Below, in pieces: positions 7,386 to 15,881 of a DNA stretch of 64,000 bases. The position numbers and the translations under genes are program-made. The DNA comes from Nonomuraea gerenzanensis (GTDB taxonomy: Bacteria > Actinomycetota > Actinomycetes > Streptosporangiales > Streptosporangiaceae). Numbering within the stretch: the first letter of the stretch is position 1; each line of letters starts with the position of its first letter. The stretch spans positions 8,990,001 through 9,054,000 of the forward strand of contig NZ_CP084058.1 in the NCBI RefSeq assembly GCF_020215645.1, read 5' to 3'. The notes under the pieces were generated by a model that saw only the letters and a program-made list of their open reading frames with translations, made no database searches and was not told where the DNA came from.

Positions 7386-8342
7386 ATGCTGGAAACCTCG
7401 GCCCGCCTGCTCAAGCTCCTGTCCCTCCTCCAGGCGCATCGCGACTGGTCGGGGCCCGAGCTGTCGAGCCGGCTCGGCGTCTCGACCAGGACGATCCGCA
7501 ACGACGTCGAGCGCCTGCGCTCGCTCGGCTACCCGGTGCACGCCACCCCCGGCGTGGCGGGCGGCTACCGGCTGGGCGCGGGGGCGGCGCTGCCACCGCT
7601 GCTGCTCGACGACGAGGAGGCCGTGGCGGTGGCCGTCGGGCTGGGCCGGGCGGCGGGGGGCGGCGTCGAGGGCATCGAGGAGACCTCGGTGCGCGCCCTG
7701 GCCAAGCTGGAGCAGGTGCTGCCGTCCCGGTTGCGGCGGCGGGTGAGCGCGCTCAACGCCTACACGGTGCAGATCCCGGGCAACGCGCCGTCCGTGGCGC
7801 CGGAGACGCTGACCACGATCGCGAACGCGGCCCGCGACCACGAGGGCCTGCGCTTCGACTACACCGGCCACGAGGGCGAGGCCACCGTGCGCAACGTCGA
7901 GCCGCACCGCCTGGTGCACCGGCGTGGCCGCTGGTACCTCGTCGGCTATGACGTGGACCGCGACGGCTGGCGCACGTTCAGGGTGGACCGGGTGCGCCTG
8001 CGCACGCCGTCGGGCCCGCGCTTCACGCCGCGCGAGCTGCCGGGCGACGGCGACCTGGCGGCGTACGTGGAGAAGGGGCTGAACACGGCCATGTGGCGCT
8101 ACCGGGCGACGGTGCTGCTGCACGCGCCCGCCGAGCGCATGCGGGAGCTGCCCCTGGGCCTGGAGGTCGAGCCGGTGGACGCGGGCACCTGCCTGCTCAA
8201 GCTGGGCGGCGACGACGTCAGCGGGATGGCGGTGTGGATCGGGTTCATCGGCGTGGACTTCGAGGTGCTCGATCCGCCGGAGCTGGCCGAGCACGTGCTG
8301 CGGCTGTCAGAGCGCTACCGCCGGGCGGTCAGCGGCCGGTAA
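7386..8342 (+). CDS. WYL-domain transcriptional regulator (YafY/DeoR-like), copy 2
   Basis: A 318-residue regulator paralogous to the one at 2563. An HTH domain ('KLLSLLQAHRDWSGPELSSR', 'STRTIRNDVERLRSLGYP') is followed by the WYL core 'GRWYLVGYDVDRDGWRTF' and a WCX C-terminus. The open frame begins 282 bp upstream inside the oxidoreductase remnant; ATG 7386 is chosen because it gives exact family length and aligns with the start of copy 1. The C45-type gene follows after 35 bp on the same strand and may be co-transcribed. Confidence 0.88.
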   Translation: MLETSARLLKLLSLLQAHRDWSGPELSSRLGVSTRTIRNDVERLRSLGYPVHATPGVAGGYRLGAGAALPPLLLDDEEAVAVAVGLGRAAGGGVEGIEETSVRALAKLEQVLPSRLRRRVSALNAYTVQIPGNAPSVAPETLTTIANAARDHEGLRFDYTGHEGEATVRNVEPHRLVHRRGRWYLVGYDVDRDGWRTFRVDRVRLRTPSGPRFTPRELPGDGDLAAYVEKGLNTAMWRYRATVLLHAPAERMRELPLGLEVEPVDAGTCLLKLGGDDVSGMAVWIGFIGVDFEVLDPPELAEHVLRLSERYRRAVSGR

Positions 8343-8377
8343 GGCCCCGGTCAGCGGGCCGCGCGAGGCTCACGTCC

Positions 8378-9493
8378 ATGAAGAACATGACGCAGGTCGC
8401 GGGCGGCAAGGACGACTTCCAGCTCGTCACGCACCTCACGCTCACCGGCAGCCAGTACGAGATCGGCCAGGCCGTCGCGCAGGAGGCCCGCCGGCTCGGC
8501 TGGTCCCCGGTGGCGATCGACCCGGTGGTGGGCCGGGCGCGCCGGACCTGGTTCGAGCGCCACTGGCCGCAGCACCACGCCCGCATGGACGGCGCGGCGG
8601 CGGTGCTCGGCCTCGACCCCGACCAGGACGACCTGGTCCTGGACGACCAGGGGTACGTGCCACAGGGCTACGGCTGCTCGGCCCTGTGGATCCCGCCGTC
8701 GGCGGCCACGGACGGCCACGGCCGGGTGGGCCGTAACTACGACTTCTTCCCGACGACCACCAGCGAGATCATGGGCGGCGAGCCCCGGCCGGGCGAGCTG
8801 CCCATGGCCTCCCGCCCCTACGTGATCACCACGATCCCGGACGAGGGGCTCTCCTCCACGGTGCTCACGATGTCGGCGCTCGACGGCTGCATGGACGGCA
8901 TCAACGCGGCGGGCCTGGCCGTCATGCTGCTGGTCGCCGACTTCGAGAGCGCCGAGCCGCCGGAGGGCTTCGCGCCGCAGGTCGGGGTGAACAGCGTGCA
9001 GCTGCCCCGCTTCCTGATCGACACCTGCGAGAACGTGGACCAGGCCAAGCAGGCGCTGCTGGGCGCCAAGCAGTACGACCACGGCATGCCGCTGCACTAC
9101 CTGGTCGCCGACGCGCACGGGCAGGCGTTCGTGTGGGAGCACGGCAGGGACGGCGGCGAGCACATCGTCGAGTTCGGCGACGGCCCGCTGTGCGTCACCA
9201 ACCACCTGCTGCACCGCCACCCCGACCCGATGAACCTGCCGGCGGACACCGAGTCGAGCTTCGCCTCCTACAGCAGGCTGCGCACGCTGTACGAGCGCAG
9301 CAAGGGCGTCACCATGTCGGCCGGCGACCTCCGCGAGAGCCTGCGCGCCGTGGCGCAGCCCGAGGAGGCCGCCGTGCCGTTCCGCACGCTCTGGAGCACG
9401 ATCTTCGACACCGCCGACCGTACCCTGTCCACCCGCTTCTACCTGGGCGAAGGCGGGCGTTACAGCGAGGAGCTGGTGTTCCCGGCGAGGTAG
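8378..9493 (+). CDS. C45-family (acyl-CoA:6-APA acyltransferase-like) Ntn hydrolase
   Basis: A 371-residue protein related to penicillin acyltransferase-like and choloylglycine-type Ntn hydrolases. The likely nucleophile is the Cys in 'YGCSALWIPP', which in the family becomes N-terminal after autocleavage of the preceding propeptide (about 100 residues here). Downstream 'GRVGRNYDFFP' and 'DGINAAGLAVMLLV' match strands of the Ntn core. Members cleave or exchange amide-linked acyl groups; the substrate here is unknown. The 3' end overlaps the convergent acyl-CoA synthetase gene by 34 bp. Confidence 0.78.
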   Translation: MKNMTQVAGGKDDFQLVTHLTLTGSQYEIGQAVAQEARRLGWSPVAIDPVVGRARRTWFERHWPQHHARMDGAAAVLGLDPDQDDLVLDDQGYVPQGYGCSALWIPPSAATDGHGRVGRNYDFFPTTTSEIMGGEPRPGELPMASRPYVITTIPDEGLSSTVLTMSALDGCMDGINAAGLAVMLLVADFESAEPPEGFAPQVGVNSVQLPRFLIDTCENVDQAKQALLGAKQYDHGMPLHYLVADAHGQAFVWEHGRDGGEHIVEFGDGPLCVTNHLLHRHPDPMNLPADTESSFASYSRLRTLYERSKGVTMSAGDLRESLRAVAQPEEAAVPFRTLWSTIFDTADRTLSTRFYLGEGGRYSEELVFPAR

Positions 9494-10962
9494 TCGGCGC
9501 GCACCTTCGAGCGCGACAGCTTGCCGGTGGGGGTACGCGGGAGCACCTCGCGGTACTCGATCACCTTCGGGTGCTTGAACCTGGCGATGCGCGGCCCGCA
9601 GTGCTCCATCAGCTCGGCCGTCAGCTCGGGGCCCGCCTCGATGCCCTCGGCCGGCTGCACGAGGGCGACCACGTTGTGCCCCCACTCCTCGTCGGGCACC
9701 CCGATGACGGCCACGTCGGCCACCGCGGGGTGCTCCAGGAGCGCGGCCTCGATCTCGGCGGGGTAGATGTTCACCCCGCCGGAGACGATCAGGTCGGTGC
9801 GGCGGTCACACAGGAACAGGTAGCCGTCCTCGTCGAGGTAGCCGATGTCGCCGGGGGCGTACCACTCCCCTCGCTTGCTGGCGGCCGTCTTCGCCGGGTC
9901 CTTGCGGTACTCGAAGGAGCCCATGCTGGTCTTGACGTAGATCATGCCGGGCTCGCCCGGCGGCAGCTCCTCGCCGGCGTCGTCGAGGATCTTGGCCTCG
10001 AACGTGGGCGCGGGCCGGCCCACGGTGCCCGGCCTGGCCAGCCAGTCGTGCGGTTTGACGGAGAAGGCGATCGTGGACTCGGTCGAGCCGTAGTACTCGT
10101 ACAGCACCGGCCCCCACCAGTCCATGATCTGCTGCTTGACCGAGACGGGGCAGGCGGCGGCGGTGTGGATGACCTGGCGCAGGCTCGACACGTCGTACTT
10201 GGCCCGGACGTCCGCCGGGAGCTGCAGCATCCGGTGGAACATGGTCGGCACCATCATCGCGTTCGACACCCGGTGCCGCTCGATGAGCTCCAGGATGTTC
10301 ACCGGGTCGAACCGCGGCGTGATCACCACGGTGTGCCCCAGGTGCAGCGCGAACTGGGCGTGCGCGCAGGGCGCGGAGTGGTACATCGGCGAGGTCACCA
10401 GGTGCACCCCGTCGCCCGGCCGCAGGTCCACCACCTCGCCGAAGAACCACATGTACAGGGCGACGATGGCCTCGGGCTCGGCACCCGGCAGCTTGCGCTG
10501 CACGCCTTTGGGGAAGCCGGTGGTGCCGGAGGTGTACCACATGACGGCCCCGGAGGTCCGGTCGGCGGGCGCGTCCGTCGGCTGCCCCTCGGCCAGCCCG
10601 GCCGTGCCGGTCTCCGCGCCGGGCACGGCCTGGCCGGGCTCGGTGACGACGACCTTGGCGTCGCAGTCGCCCAGGATGTACGCGATCTCCGACTCGGTGA
10701 GATGCCAGTTGATCGGGACGTAGTACAGGCCGATCTGCCCGGTCGCCATGACCATGATCAGCGCGTCCACGCCGTTGGGCAGCACGCCCGCCACCACGTC
10801 GCCGGTGCCGAGCCCGCGGGCGCGCAGCCCGTGGGACACCTGGTTGACGCGGGCGAGCAGGTCGCCGTAGGTGACACGGGTGTCGTCGGTGTCGATCACC
10901 GCGAGGCGGCCGGGGTCGGCGGCGGCGATGGCGTAGAAACCCGGTAGCCGGCTGACGTCCAT
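9460..10962 (-). CDS. Acyl-CoA synthetase (FadD-type AMP-binding enzyme)
   Basis: A 500-residue ANL-superfamily ligase that activates a carboxylic acid to acyl-AMP and then acyl-CoA. The P-loop 'YTSGTTGFPKG' starts at residue 143; 'YYGSTES' marks the A5 motif, 'GEWYAPGDIGYLDEDGY' A7, 'DLIVSGGVNIYPAEIE' A8 and 'RTPTGKLSRSKVR' A10 with the catalytic lysine. Third gene of a coupled operon: its ATG overlaps the stop of the upstream dehydrogenase as TAATG. The order FadE-FadE-FadD and the length match mycobacterial fadE26-fadE27-fadD17 from the cholesterol region, as I recall it, so a sterol or branched side-chain acid is a plausible substrate. Confidence 0.9.
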   Translation of the reverse strand: MDVSRLPGFYAIAAADPGRLAVIDTDDTRVTYGDLLARVNQVSHGLRARGLGTGDVVAGVLPNGVDALIMVMATGQIGLYYVPINWHLTESEIAYILGDCDAKVVVTEPGQAVPGAETGTAGLAEGQPTDAPADRTSGAVMWYTSGTTGFPKGVQRKLPGAEPEAIVALYMWFFGEVVDLRPGDGVHLVTSPMYHSAPCAHAQFALHLGHTVVITPRFDPVNILELIERHRVSNAMMVPTMFHRMLQLPADVRAKYDVSSLRQVIHTAAACPVSVKQQIMDWWGPVLYEYYGSTESTIAFSVKPHDWLARPGTVGRPAPTFEAKILDDAGEELPPGEPGMIYVKTSMGSFEYRKDPAKTAASKRGEWYAPGDIGYLDEDGYLFLCDRRTDLIVSGGVNIYPAEIEAALLEHPAVADVAVIGVPDEEWGHNVVALVQPAEGIEAGPELTAELMEHCGPRIARFKHPKVIEYREVLPRTPTGKLSRSKVRADYLAGNTSSSL

Positions 10963-11984
10963 TACAGCTCCAGCAGTTGTCCGAGACGGGCGCGGTGGAT
11001 CCGGGGCGGGCCCAGCAGCACCTCGTCCGCCTTGGCCCGCTTGTAGAACAGATGAGCGTCGTGCTCCCAGGTGTAGCCGATGCCGCCGTGCAGCAGCAGG
11101 TGGTCGCGGGCGACCTCGAAGCAGGCGCGGCCGACGTAGGCCTGGGCCAGCGCGGCGGCTCCCGGCAGCTCGTCGGGCGACTCGTCGGCGGCCCAGGCGG
11201 CGTACCTGACGATGGACTCGGCCTGCTCCAGCTTGCAGTGCATGTCGGCCAGCTTGTGCTTGACGCCCTGGTAGGAGCCGATGTAGCGGCCGAACGCCAC
11301 CCGGATCTTGGCGTAGGCCACGATGGCGTCGAGCGCCGCCCGCATCACGCCGAGCTGCTCGGCCGCCAGCGCCACGCACAGCCGGTCGAAGACTCCGGTC
11401 TCCGGCGCCGGGCCGAGCACGCGGGCGGGCGCGCCGTCCAGCACGATCCTGGCCTGGCCGCGGGTGAGGTCGAGCGGCTCCAGCGCGGTACGGGTGACGC
11501 CGGGCCCGGCCAGCTCGACGACCACCATGACGAGGTCGCCGCCGTCGCGGGCGGGCGCCACCAGCACGTCGGCGTCGCCGCCGGAGAGCACCTGCGCGAG
11601 CGTGCCGCTCGCCTTGCCGCCGTCGTACGCCAGCTCGGTGTGGTCGAGCGTGGCCGCGATCCGGCCTTCGGCGATGCCGCTCTGCAGCTCCTTGTCGGGC
11701 ACCTGGGTCAGCCCCAGCGCCGCGAACGCGGTGGCCAGGAACGGTCCCGGCAGCAGCGCCGCGCCCGTCTCCTCCAGCGCGACGGCCAGCTCCGCCATGC
11801 CGGCGCCCGCGCCGCCGTACTCCTCGGGCACGACCAGCCCCGACAGGCCCAGCTCGCCGTTGAGGCGGGCGTACACCTGCGGGTCGTAGCCGTCGCGGAC
11901 CTTGGGCAGCGGCGAGGCGGTGCGCAGGAAGTCGCGCACGGCCGAGCGCAGCTCCTGCTGTTCCTGACTGAGTACGAGCTTCAC
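10962..11984 (-). CDS. Acyl-CoA dehydrogenase, small subunit (FadE27-like)
   Basis: A 340-residue ACAD fold protein: N-terminal helical domain ('LVVPEEYGGAGAGMAELAVA'), a short beta domain, and a C-terminal domain with 'YAKIRVAFGRYIGSYQGVKH' and 'LLHGGIGYTWEHDAHLFYKR'. It is shorter than homotetrameric ACADs, consistent with the partner subunit of alpha2-beta2 enzymes. In mycobacterial heteromeric ACADs one subunit lacks the catalytic base; which subunit does so here needs an alignment. Start GTG at 11984 overlaps the upstream stop as GTGA, so translation is coupled. Confidence 0.88.
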   Translation of the reverse strand: MKLVLSQEQQELRSAVRDFLRTASPLPKVRDGYDPQVYARLNGELGLSGLVVPEEYGGAGAGMAELAVALEETGAALLPGPFLATAFAALGLTQVPDKELQSGIAEGRIAATLDHTELAYDGGKASGTLAQVLSGGDADVLVAPARDGGDLVMVVVELAGPGVTRTALEPLDLTRGQARIVLDGAPARVLGPAPETGVFDRLCVALAAEQLGVMRAALDAIVAYAKIRVAFGRYIGSYQGVKHKLADMHCKLEQAESIVRYAAWAADESPDELPGAAALAQAYVGRACFEVARDHLLLHGGIGYTWEHDAHLFYKRAKADEVLLGPPRIHRARLGQLLEL

Positions 11985-13147
11985 GCCTGCGTCCCCACCT
12001 TCAGGTCCTTGAACGGCACATTCTTGTCCACTCGCGGCTCCGGCGGGAGACCCAGCACGCGGTCGCCGACGATGTTGCGCATGATCTCGTTCGTGCCGCC
12101 GCCCAGCGCCATGCCCGGGGCCATCGAGATCGCGCGGGCGAGCGGGTGGTCGGCCAGCGCGGCCTCGGGCCCGACCAGCCGCGTGGCCAGGTCGGCCTGG
12201 AACAGGGTCAGCTCGGCCAGCAGCAGTTTGGCGGCGCTGCCGCGTGCGCCGGGGAAGACGCCGGCCTTGGTCTCCTGGGCCAGCCGCTGGTTGAACAGCG
12301 CCAGCGCGCGGCTGCGGATGTGCAGCTCGACCAGCTCGTCGCGGACCAGCGGGTCGCTGGTGTCGAGGGCCTGGCGCAGCGCCGACAGCGAGGCCGGGTT
12401 GTCCTTCTGCCCGCCCATGCCGACGCCCGCCGAGATCGACAACCGCTCGTGCAGCAGCGTCGTGACGGCCACGCTCCAGCCGTCGTCGACCTCGCCGACG
12501 CGGTGCTCGTCCGGGATGGGGACGTTGTCGAAGAAGATCTCGTTGAAGTTGGCCCTGCCGGACATGTCCTTCAGCGGCCTGACGGTCACGCCGGGGTGGT
12601 GCATGTCGATGACGAACATGGTCAGGCCCTTGTGCTTGGGCACGTTCACGTCCGTACGGGCGAGCAGCAGCCCCCAGTCGGCGTAGTGGGCGACCGAGGT
12701 CCACACCTTCTGGCCGTTGACGATCCAGTGGTCGCCGTCGCGTTCGGCCTTGGTCTGCAGGCTGGCCACGTCGCTGCCGGCGCCCGGCTCGGAGAAGAGC
12801 TGGCACCAGACCTCCTCGCCGCGCAGCAGCGGGCGCACGAAGCGCTCGCGCTGGGCGTCGGTGCCCCGGTCGACGAGGGTGGGCCCGGTCATGCCCAGGC
12901 CGATCGAGAAGATGTAGGTGGGCAGGGTGTAGTCGCGGGCCTCCTCGGCGAACACGCGGTCCTCCGCCTGGGTCAGGCCCTGGCCGCCCCACTGTTTCGG
13001 CCAGGTGATGCCGGAATATCCGGCGTCGTAGAGCTTGGCCATGAACTCCTTGGCCCGGGTGATCCCGTCGGCCTCCGGGTAGTCGTCGGTCGGAGCGTTC
13101 TCCCGCAGCCACTCGCCGGCCGCACGCCGATACTCAGCAAGGTTCAC
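11981..13147 (-). CDS. Acyl-CoA dehydrogenase, large subunit (FadE26-like)
   Basis: A 388-residue ACAD, first gene of the operon. It shows 'ITWPKQWGGQGLTQAE', the FAD-binding 'CQLFSEPGAGSDVASLQTK' and 'DHWIVNGQKVWTS', and the C-terminal 'MALGGGTNEIMRNIVGD' that contacts FAD. The enzyme introduces an alpha-beta double bond into an acyl-CoA using FAD, passing electrons to ETF. With the downstream 340-residue ACAD it probably forms a heterotetramer, as known for sterol side-chain enzymes in Mycobacterium. It is divergent from a TetR gene 291 bp away, the obvious candidate regulator. Confidence 0.9.
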   Translation of the reverse strand: MNLAEYRRAAGEWLRENAPTDDYPEADGITRAKEFMAKLYDAGYSGITWPKQWGGQGLTQAEDRVFAEEARDYTLPTYIFSIGLGMTGPTLVDRGTDAQRERFVRPLLRGEEVWCQLFSEPGAGSDVASLQTKAERDGDHWIVNGQKVWTSVAHYADWGLLLARTDVNVPKHKGLTMFVIDMHHPGVTVRPLKDMSGRANFNEIFFDNVPIPDEHRVGEVDDGWSVAVTTLLHERLSISAGVGMGGQKDNPASLSALRQALDTSDPLVRDELVELHIRSRALALFNQRLAQETKAGVFPGARGSAAKLLLAELTLFQADLATRLVGPEAALADHPLARAISMAPGMALGGGTNEIMRNIVGDRVLGLPPEPRVDKNVPFKDLKVGTQA

Positions 13148-13202
13148 ATCGACTCCTCGGCATCAGTGCTCACTTACTCTAGTCAGCCCGTCCGGGGACG
13201 TA

Positions 13203-13217
13203 CAGAGCATTGCTCTG
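13203..13217. promoter_or_regulatory. Palindrome in the fadE-tetR intergenic region
   Basis: CAGAGCATTGCTCTG is a perfect 6-bp inverted repeat around ATT, 56 bp upstream of the dehydrogenase start. Its symmetry and position suit a TetR-family operator. The rest of the 291-bp interval holds an AT-rich stretch near 13402 and no gene that I can support. Confidence 0.35.
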
Positions 13218-13401
13218 GGACAACCGCGTCCGTTTCGCCCGGCAGATGCCGGTAAGGGGTCACTGAGGCGGGTTTGTAGGACCCCGGCCGAAGCACGTTC
13301 TGGAATACGTGGTTACCATGATCAACGTGACTGTCGGTGAACGGGAAACCCGGACGGTACCCGGGTTCCTCATACCAGAACAGATCACGCCCGGTTTGTC
13401 C

Positions 13402-13408
13402 TATAAAT
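13402..13408 (+). promoter_or_regulatory. Candidate -10 box of the TetR gene
   Basis: TATAAAT stands out in a GC-rich region 31 bp before the chosen GTG of the TetR gene. No convincing -35 box is present 16-18 bp upstream, so the assignment is tentative. Confidence 0.3.
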
Positions 13409-13438
13409 ACTAATGATCAGAAGTTAGAGTTACTCGCT

Positions 13439-14038
13439 GTGACAACAGGTTTCAGCCGATTACGGCGCGAGGATTTGCTGAAAACGGCCTGCGAGGTGAT
13501 CGCGGAGCAGGGATTCGGGCACACCAGGACCCTGGACATCGCCAGGGCCGCGGGAGTCAGTCAGGCGCTGCTCTTCTACCACTTCGAGACCAAGGAGCGG
13601 CTGTTCGCCCAGGCCTTCAGCTACGCCGCCCGGCAGCATCTGAACGCGCTGACCGACGTCGAGGAGTCGGCCGGCACGCCGATCGACCGCCTGCGCTCCC
13701 TGCTGCGGCTCTGCTCCCCCGCGATCCCGACCGAGGGCTGGCGCCTGTGGATCGACGCCTGGTCCGAGGCCATGCGCAGCGCGGAGCTGGAGGAGACCTC
13801 GCGGCGGATCGACGCCAGGGGCCGCACGCTGATGCGCGGCATCATCGAGGCCGGCGTGGCCTGCGGCGAGTTCGAGTGCGCCGATCCCGACGCGACGACG
13901 TGGCGGCTGTTCGCGCTCATCGACGGGCTGGCGGTGCAGACGCACGCGCATCCCAAGGTGTTGTCACGGCGCCGGGTCAACGTGCTGATCCGCTCGGCGG
14001 CGGCGAGCGAGCTGGGGGTGCCCGCGGACAAGCTCTGA
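13439..14038 (+). CDS. TetR-family transcriptional regulator
   Basis: A 199-residue regulator. The N-terminal HTH is clear: 'LLKTACEVIAEQGFGHTRTL', 'DIARAAGVSQALLFYHFETK' and 'ERLFAQAF'. The C-terminal ligand domain contains 'GWRLWIDAWSEAMRSAELEE', typical of the BetI/AcrR_C group. The frame is open to 13337, but I favour the GTG at 13439 because it gives usual family length and the upstream residues are not TetR-like; the ribosome site is weak. Divergent orientation to the FadE-FadE-FadD operon suggests that it represses that operon, with an acyl-CoA as possible ligand. Confidence 0.85.
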   Translation: MTTGFSRLRREDLLKTACEVIAEQGFGHTRTLDIARAAGVSQALLFYHFETKERLFAQAFSYAARQHLNALTDVEESAGTPIDRLRSLLRLCSPAIPTEGWRLWIDAWSEAMRSAELEETSRRIDARGRTLMRGIIEAGVACGEFECADPDATTWRLFALIDGLAVQTHAHPKVLSRRRVNVLIRSAAASELGVPADKL

Positions 14039-14113
14039 AAGCTGTGGTCCTCACCCTTCCCAGGCTTATTGGATTCTCCGTACAATTACTGGGCGAGGAG
14101 AGGAGTGCACGCG

Positions 14114-15103
14114 ATGACATCCGCACCGAGCTCTACCGCCGCCAGGGAACGCGACGAGCGGGTCGCGAGCCGCGACGCGTACCGCGCGGTCATCGAACGC
14201 CTCTCGAAGGCGTCGGTGGACAAGCACTGGGAGCCGTACCGCGACATCCCGTGGGACGACCCCGAGTTCCAGGTGGACCAGACCGATCCGCGCTGGGAGC
14301 TGCCAGGGGTGGACCGGCTGGGCGGGCACCCCTGGTACCTCAGCCGCTCCCCCGAGGTGCGCGCCCGGATCGGCCTGTGGCGGGTCGCCACCGCCATGAA
14401 GGTCGGGCTGCAGTTCGAGAACCTGCTCAAGCGCGGGCTGCTCAACTACGCCTACCGGCTGCCGAACGGATCCCCCGAGTTCCGGTACGTCTACCACGAG
14501 ACCACCGAAGAGGCGCATCACGGGATGATGTTCCAGGAGTTCGTGAACCGGACCGGGCTCCCCATCCGCGGCATGCCGGGGCCGCTGTCGGTGGTCGCCC
14601 AGGTGGCGCCCTGGATCCCGCTGATCTCGACCGAGCTGTTCTTCGTGTTCGTGCTGGGCGGCGAGGACCCGATCGACCACGTGCAGCGCAGGCTCCTCCG
14701 GGACGGCCGGGTGCACCACCCGCTGGAGGAGACGATCATGCGCATCCACATCGCGGAGGAGGCCAGGCACATCTCCTTCGCCCGGCACTACCTGCGCAAC
14801 CGGGTGCCGCGCATGCCCGCCTACCGCAGGCTGCTGCTGGGCATCGCCTCGCCGATCATCCTCGGCGTCATGGCCCGCATCATGCTGGCGCCGCCCGGGC
14901 CGATGATCCGGCGCTTCAGGATCCCCGCGAGCGTGGTGGCCGAGGTCTACCTGCGCAACCCCGCCGCCAAGCAGGAGATCCGCGACTCGGTGAGCAAGAC
15001 CCGCGAGCTGTGCGCGGAGCTCGGCCTGATCAACCCGCTCACCCGGCGCATCTGGCAGGTCATGGGGATCTGGGAGGACGCCGCGCCGTCAGCACCTCGG
15101 TGA
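14114..15103 (+). CDS. AurF-type diiron oxygenase
   Basis: A 329-residue protein of the p-aminobenzoate N-oxygenase AurF family, a helical diiron fold. Likely iron ligands are in 'LQFENLLKRG' (Glu102), 'YHETTEEAHHGMMFQEF' (Glu129, Glu132/133, His135/136), 'STELFF' (Glu174), 'LEETIMRIHIAEEARHISFA' (Glu206, His212, Glu215/216, His219). AurF oxidises an arylamine to a nitro group; other members act on fatty acids or are uncharacterised. No arylamine pathway genes surround it. ATG 14114 follows AGGAG at 8 bases. It lies 75 bp after tetR, so read-through is possible. The 3' end overlaps the convergent methyltransferase by 44 bp. Confidence 0.85.
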   Translation: MTSAPSSTAARERDERVASRDAYRAVIERLSKASVDKHWEPYRDIPWDDPEFQVDQTDPRWELPGVDRLGGHPWYLSRSPEVRARIGLWRVATAMKVGLQFENLLKRGLLNYAYRLPNGSPEFRYVYHETTEEAHHGMMFQEFVNRTGLPIRGMPGPLSVVAQVAPWIPLISTELFFVFVLGGEDPIDHVQRRLLRDGRVHHPLEETIMRIHIAEEARHISFARHYLRNRVPRMPAYRRLLLGIASPIILGVMARIMLAPPGPMIRRFRIPASVVAEVYLRNPAAKQEIRDSVSKTRELCAELGLINPLTRRIWQVMGIWEDAAPSAPR

Positions 15104-15830
15104 CCGTCTCCAGCTCCCACCTGCCCGACGGGTTCGCCGCGAGCAGCTGCCGCCTGGCCTCCCGTTCGAAGGCCGCCAGCCGGTCGCCGAGGCGGGCCGG
15201 GGCCGAGTAGGAGTACGACAGCTGCAGGCCGATCACCGACTGCAGGTCGTACACCCGGAGCTGCTCGTAGTGCGCCCGGTCGAGCACGTTGAACGGGGAG
15301 GCGGCCAGCACGTCGTCGTGGTGCTCGCCGGTGGCCTGGAAGGAGCTGGACGCGCTGAAGGTGTTCACGCCGAACTGGTCGCGCACCCGGCGGGTGACCG
15401 CCTCCCAGGGCTCCTCGCGTGGCTCGCGGGGCGGGCCGACGAGGGCCACGACACCGTGCGGTGGCAGCAGCTCGTCCAGCTCCGTCAGCACCGCGCGGCG
15501 GTCCATCCAGTGGAACGACCTGCCCATGACGACGTGGTCGAACGCGGGCAGCTCGCGCAACTTCGTCGAGTCGCCCCTGATCCACCGGATGTTCGCGGCG
15601 CGCGGGGCCAGGCGCCTGCCCTCGGCGAGCATCTCCTCGTCGGGATCGACCGCGAGCACCTCACGGACCCGCCTGCTCAGCGGGATCGCGATCGTGCCGG
15701 GGCCGCAGCCCAGATCCAGGACGGTGCTGCCGTCGCCGAACGTCATGGCCAGGTGCTCGATGGCCGGCTCGCCCGGTGTGGTGCGGTACTTGGCGTAATA
15801 GGGTGCCGCGCCGCCGAACAGGTCTTCCAT
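15060..15830 (-). CDS. Class I SAM-dependent methyltransferase
   Basis: A 256-residue cytoplasmic methyltransferase of the Methyltransf_11 type. Motif I is 'TVLDLGCGPGTIAIPL', motif II 'VLAVDPDEEML', motif IV region 'FDHVVMGRSFHWMD' and motif VI 'LPPHGVVALVG'. The N-terminus 'DLFGGAAPYYAKYRTTPGEP' resembles a common actinomycete clade. Acceptor unknown. An alternative ATG four codons upstream (15842) exists; neither has a clear ribosome site. It faces copC divergently across 51 bp and overlaps the AurF-type gene tail to tail. Confidence 0.85.
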   Translation of the reverse strand: MEDLFGGAAPYYAKYRTTPGEPAIEHLAMTFGDGSTVLDLGCGPGTIAIPLSRRVREVLAVDPDEEMLAEGRRLAPRAANIRWIRGDSTKLRELPAFDHVVMGRSFHWMDRRAVLTELDELLPPHGVVALVGPPREPREEPWEAVTRRVRDQFGVNTFSASSSFQATGEHHDDVLAASPFNVLDRAHYEQLRVYDLQSVIGLQLSYSYSAPARLGDRLAAFEREARRQLLAANPSGRWELETVTEVLTARRPPRSP

Positions 15831-15881
15831 GGGTGGGACCATATACGGGTCCGCAACGTGTTTTATGGAAGGTTCTGATCT

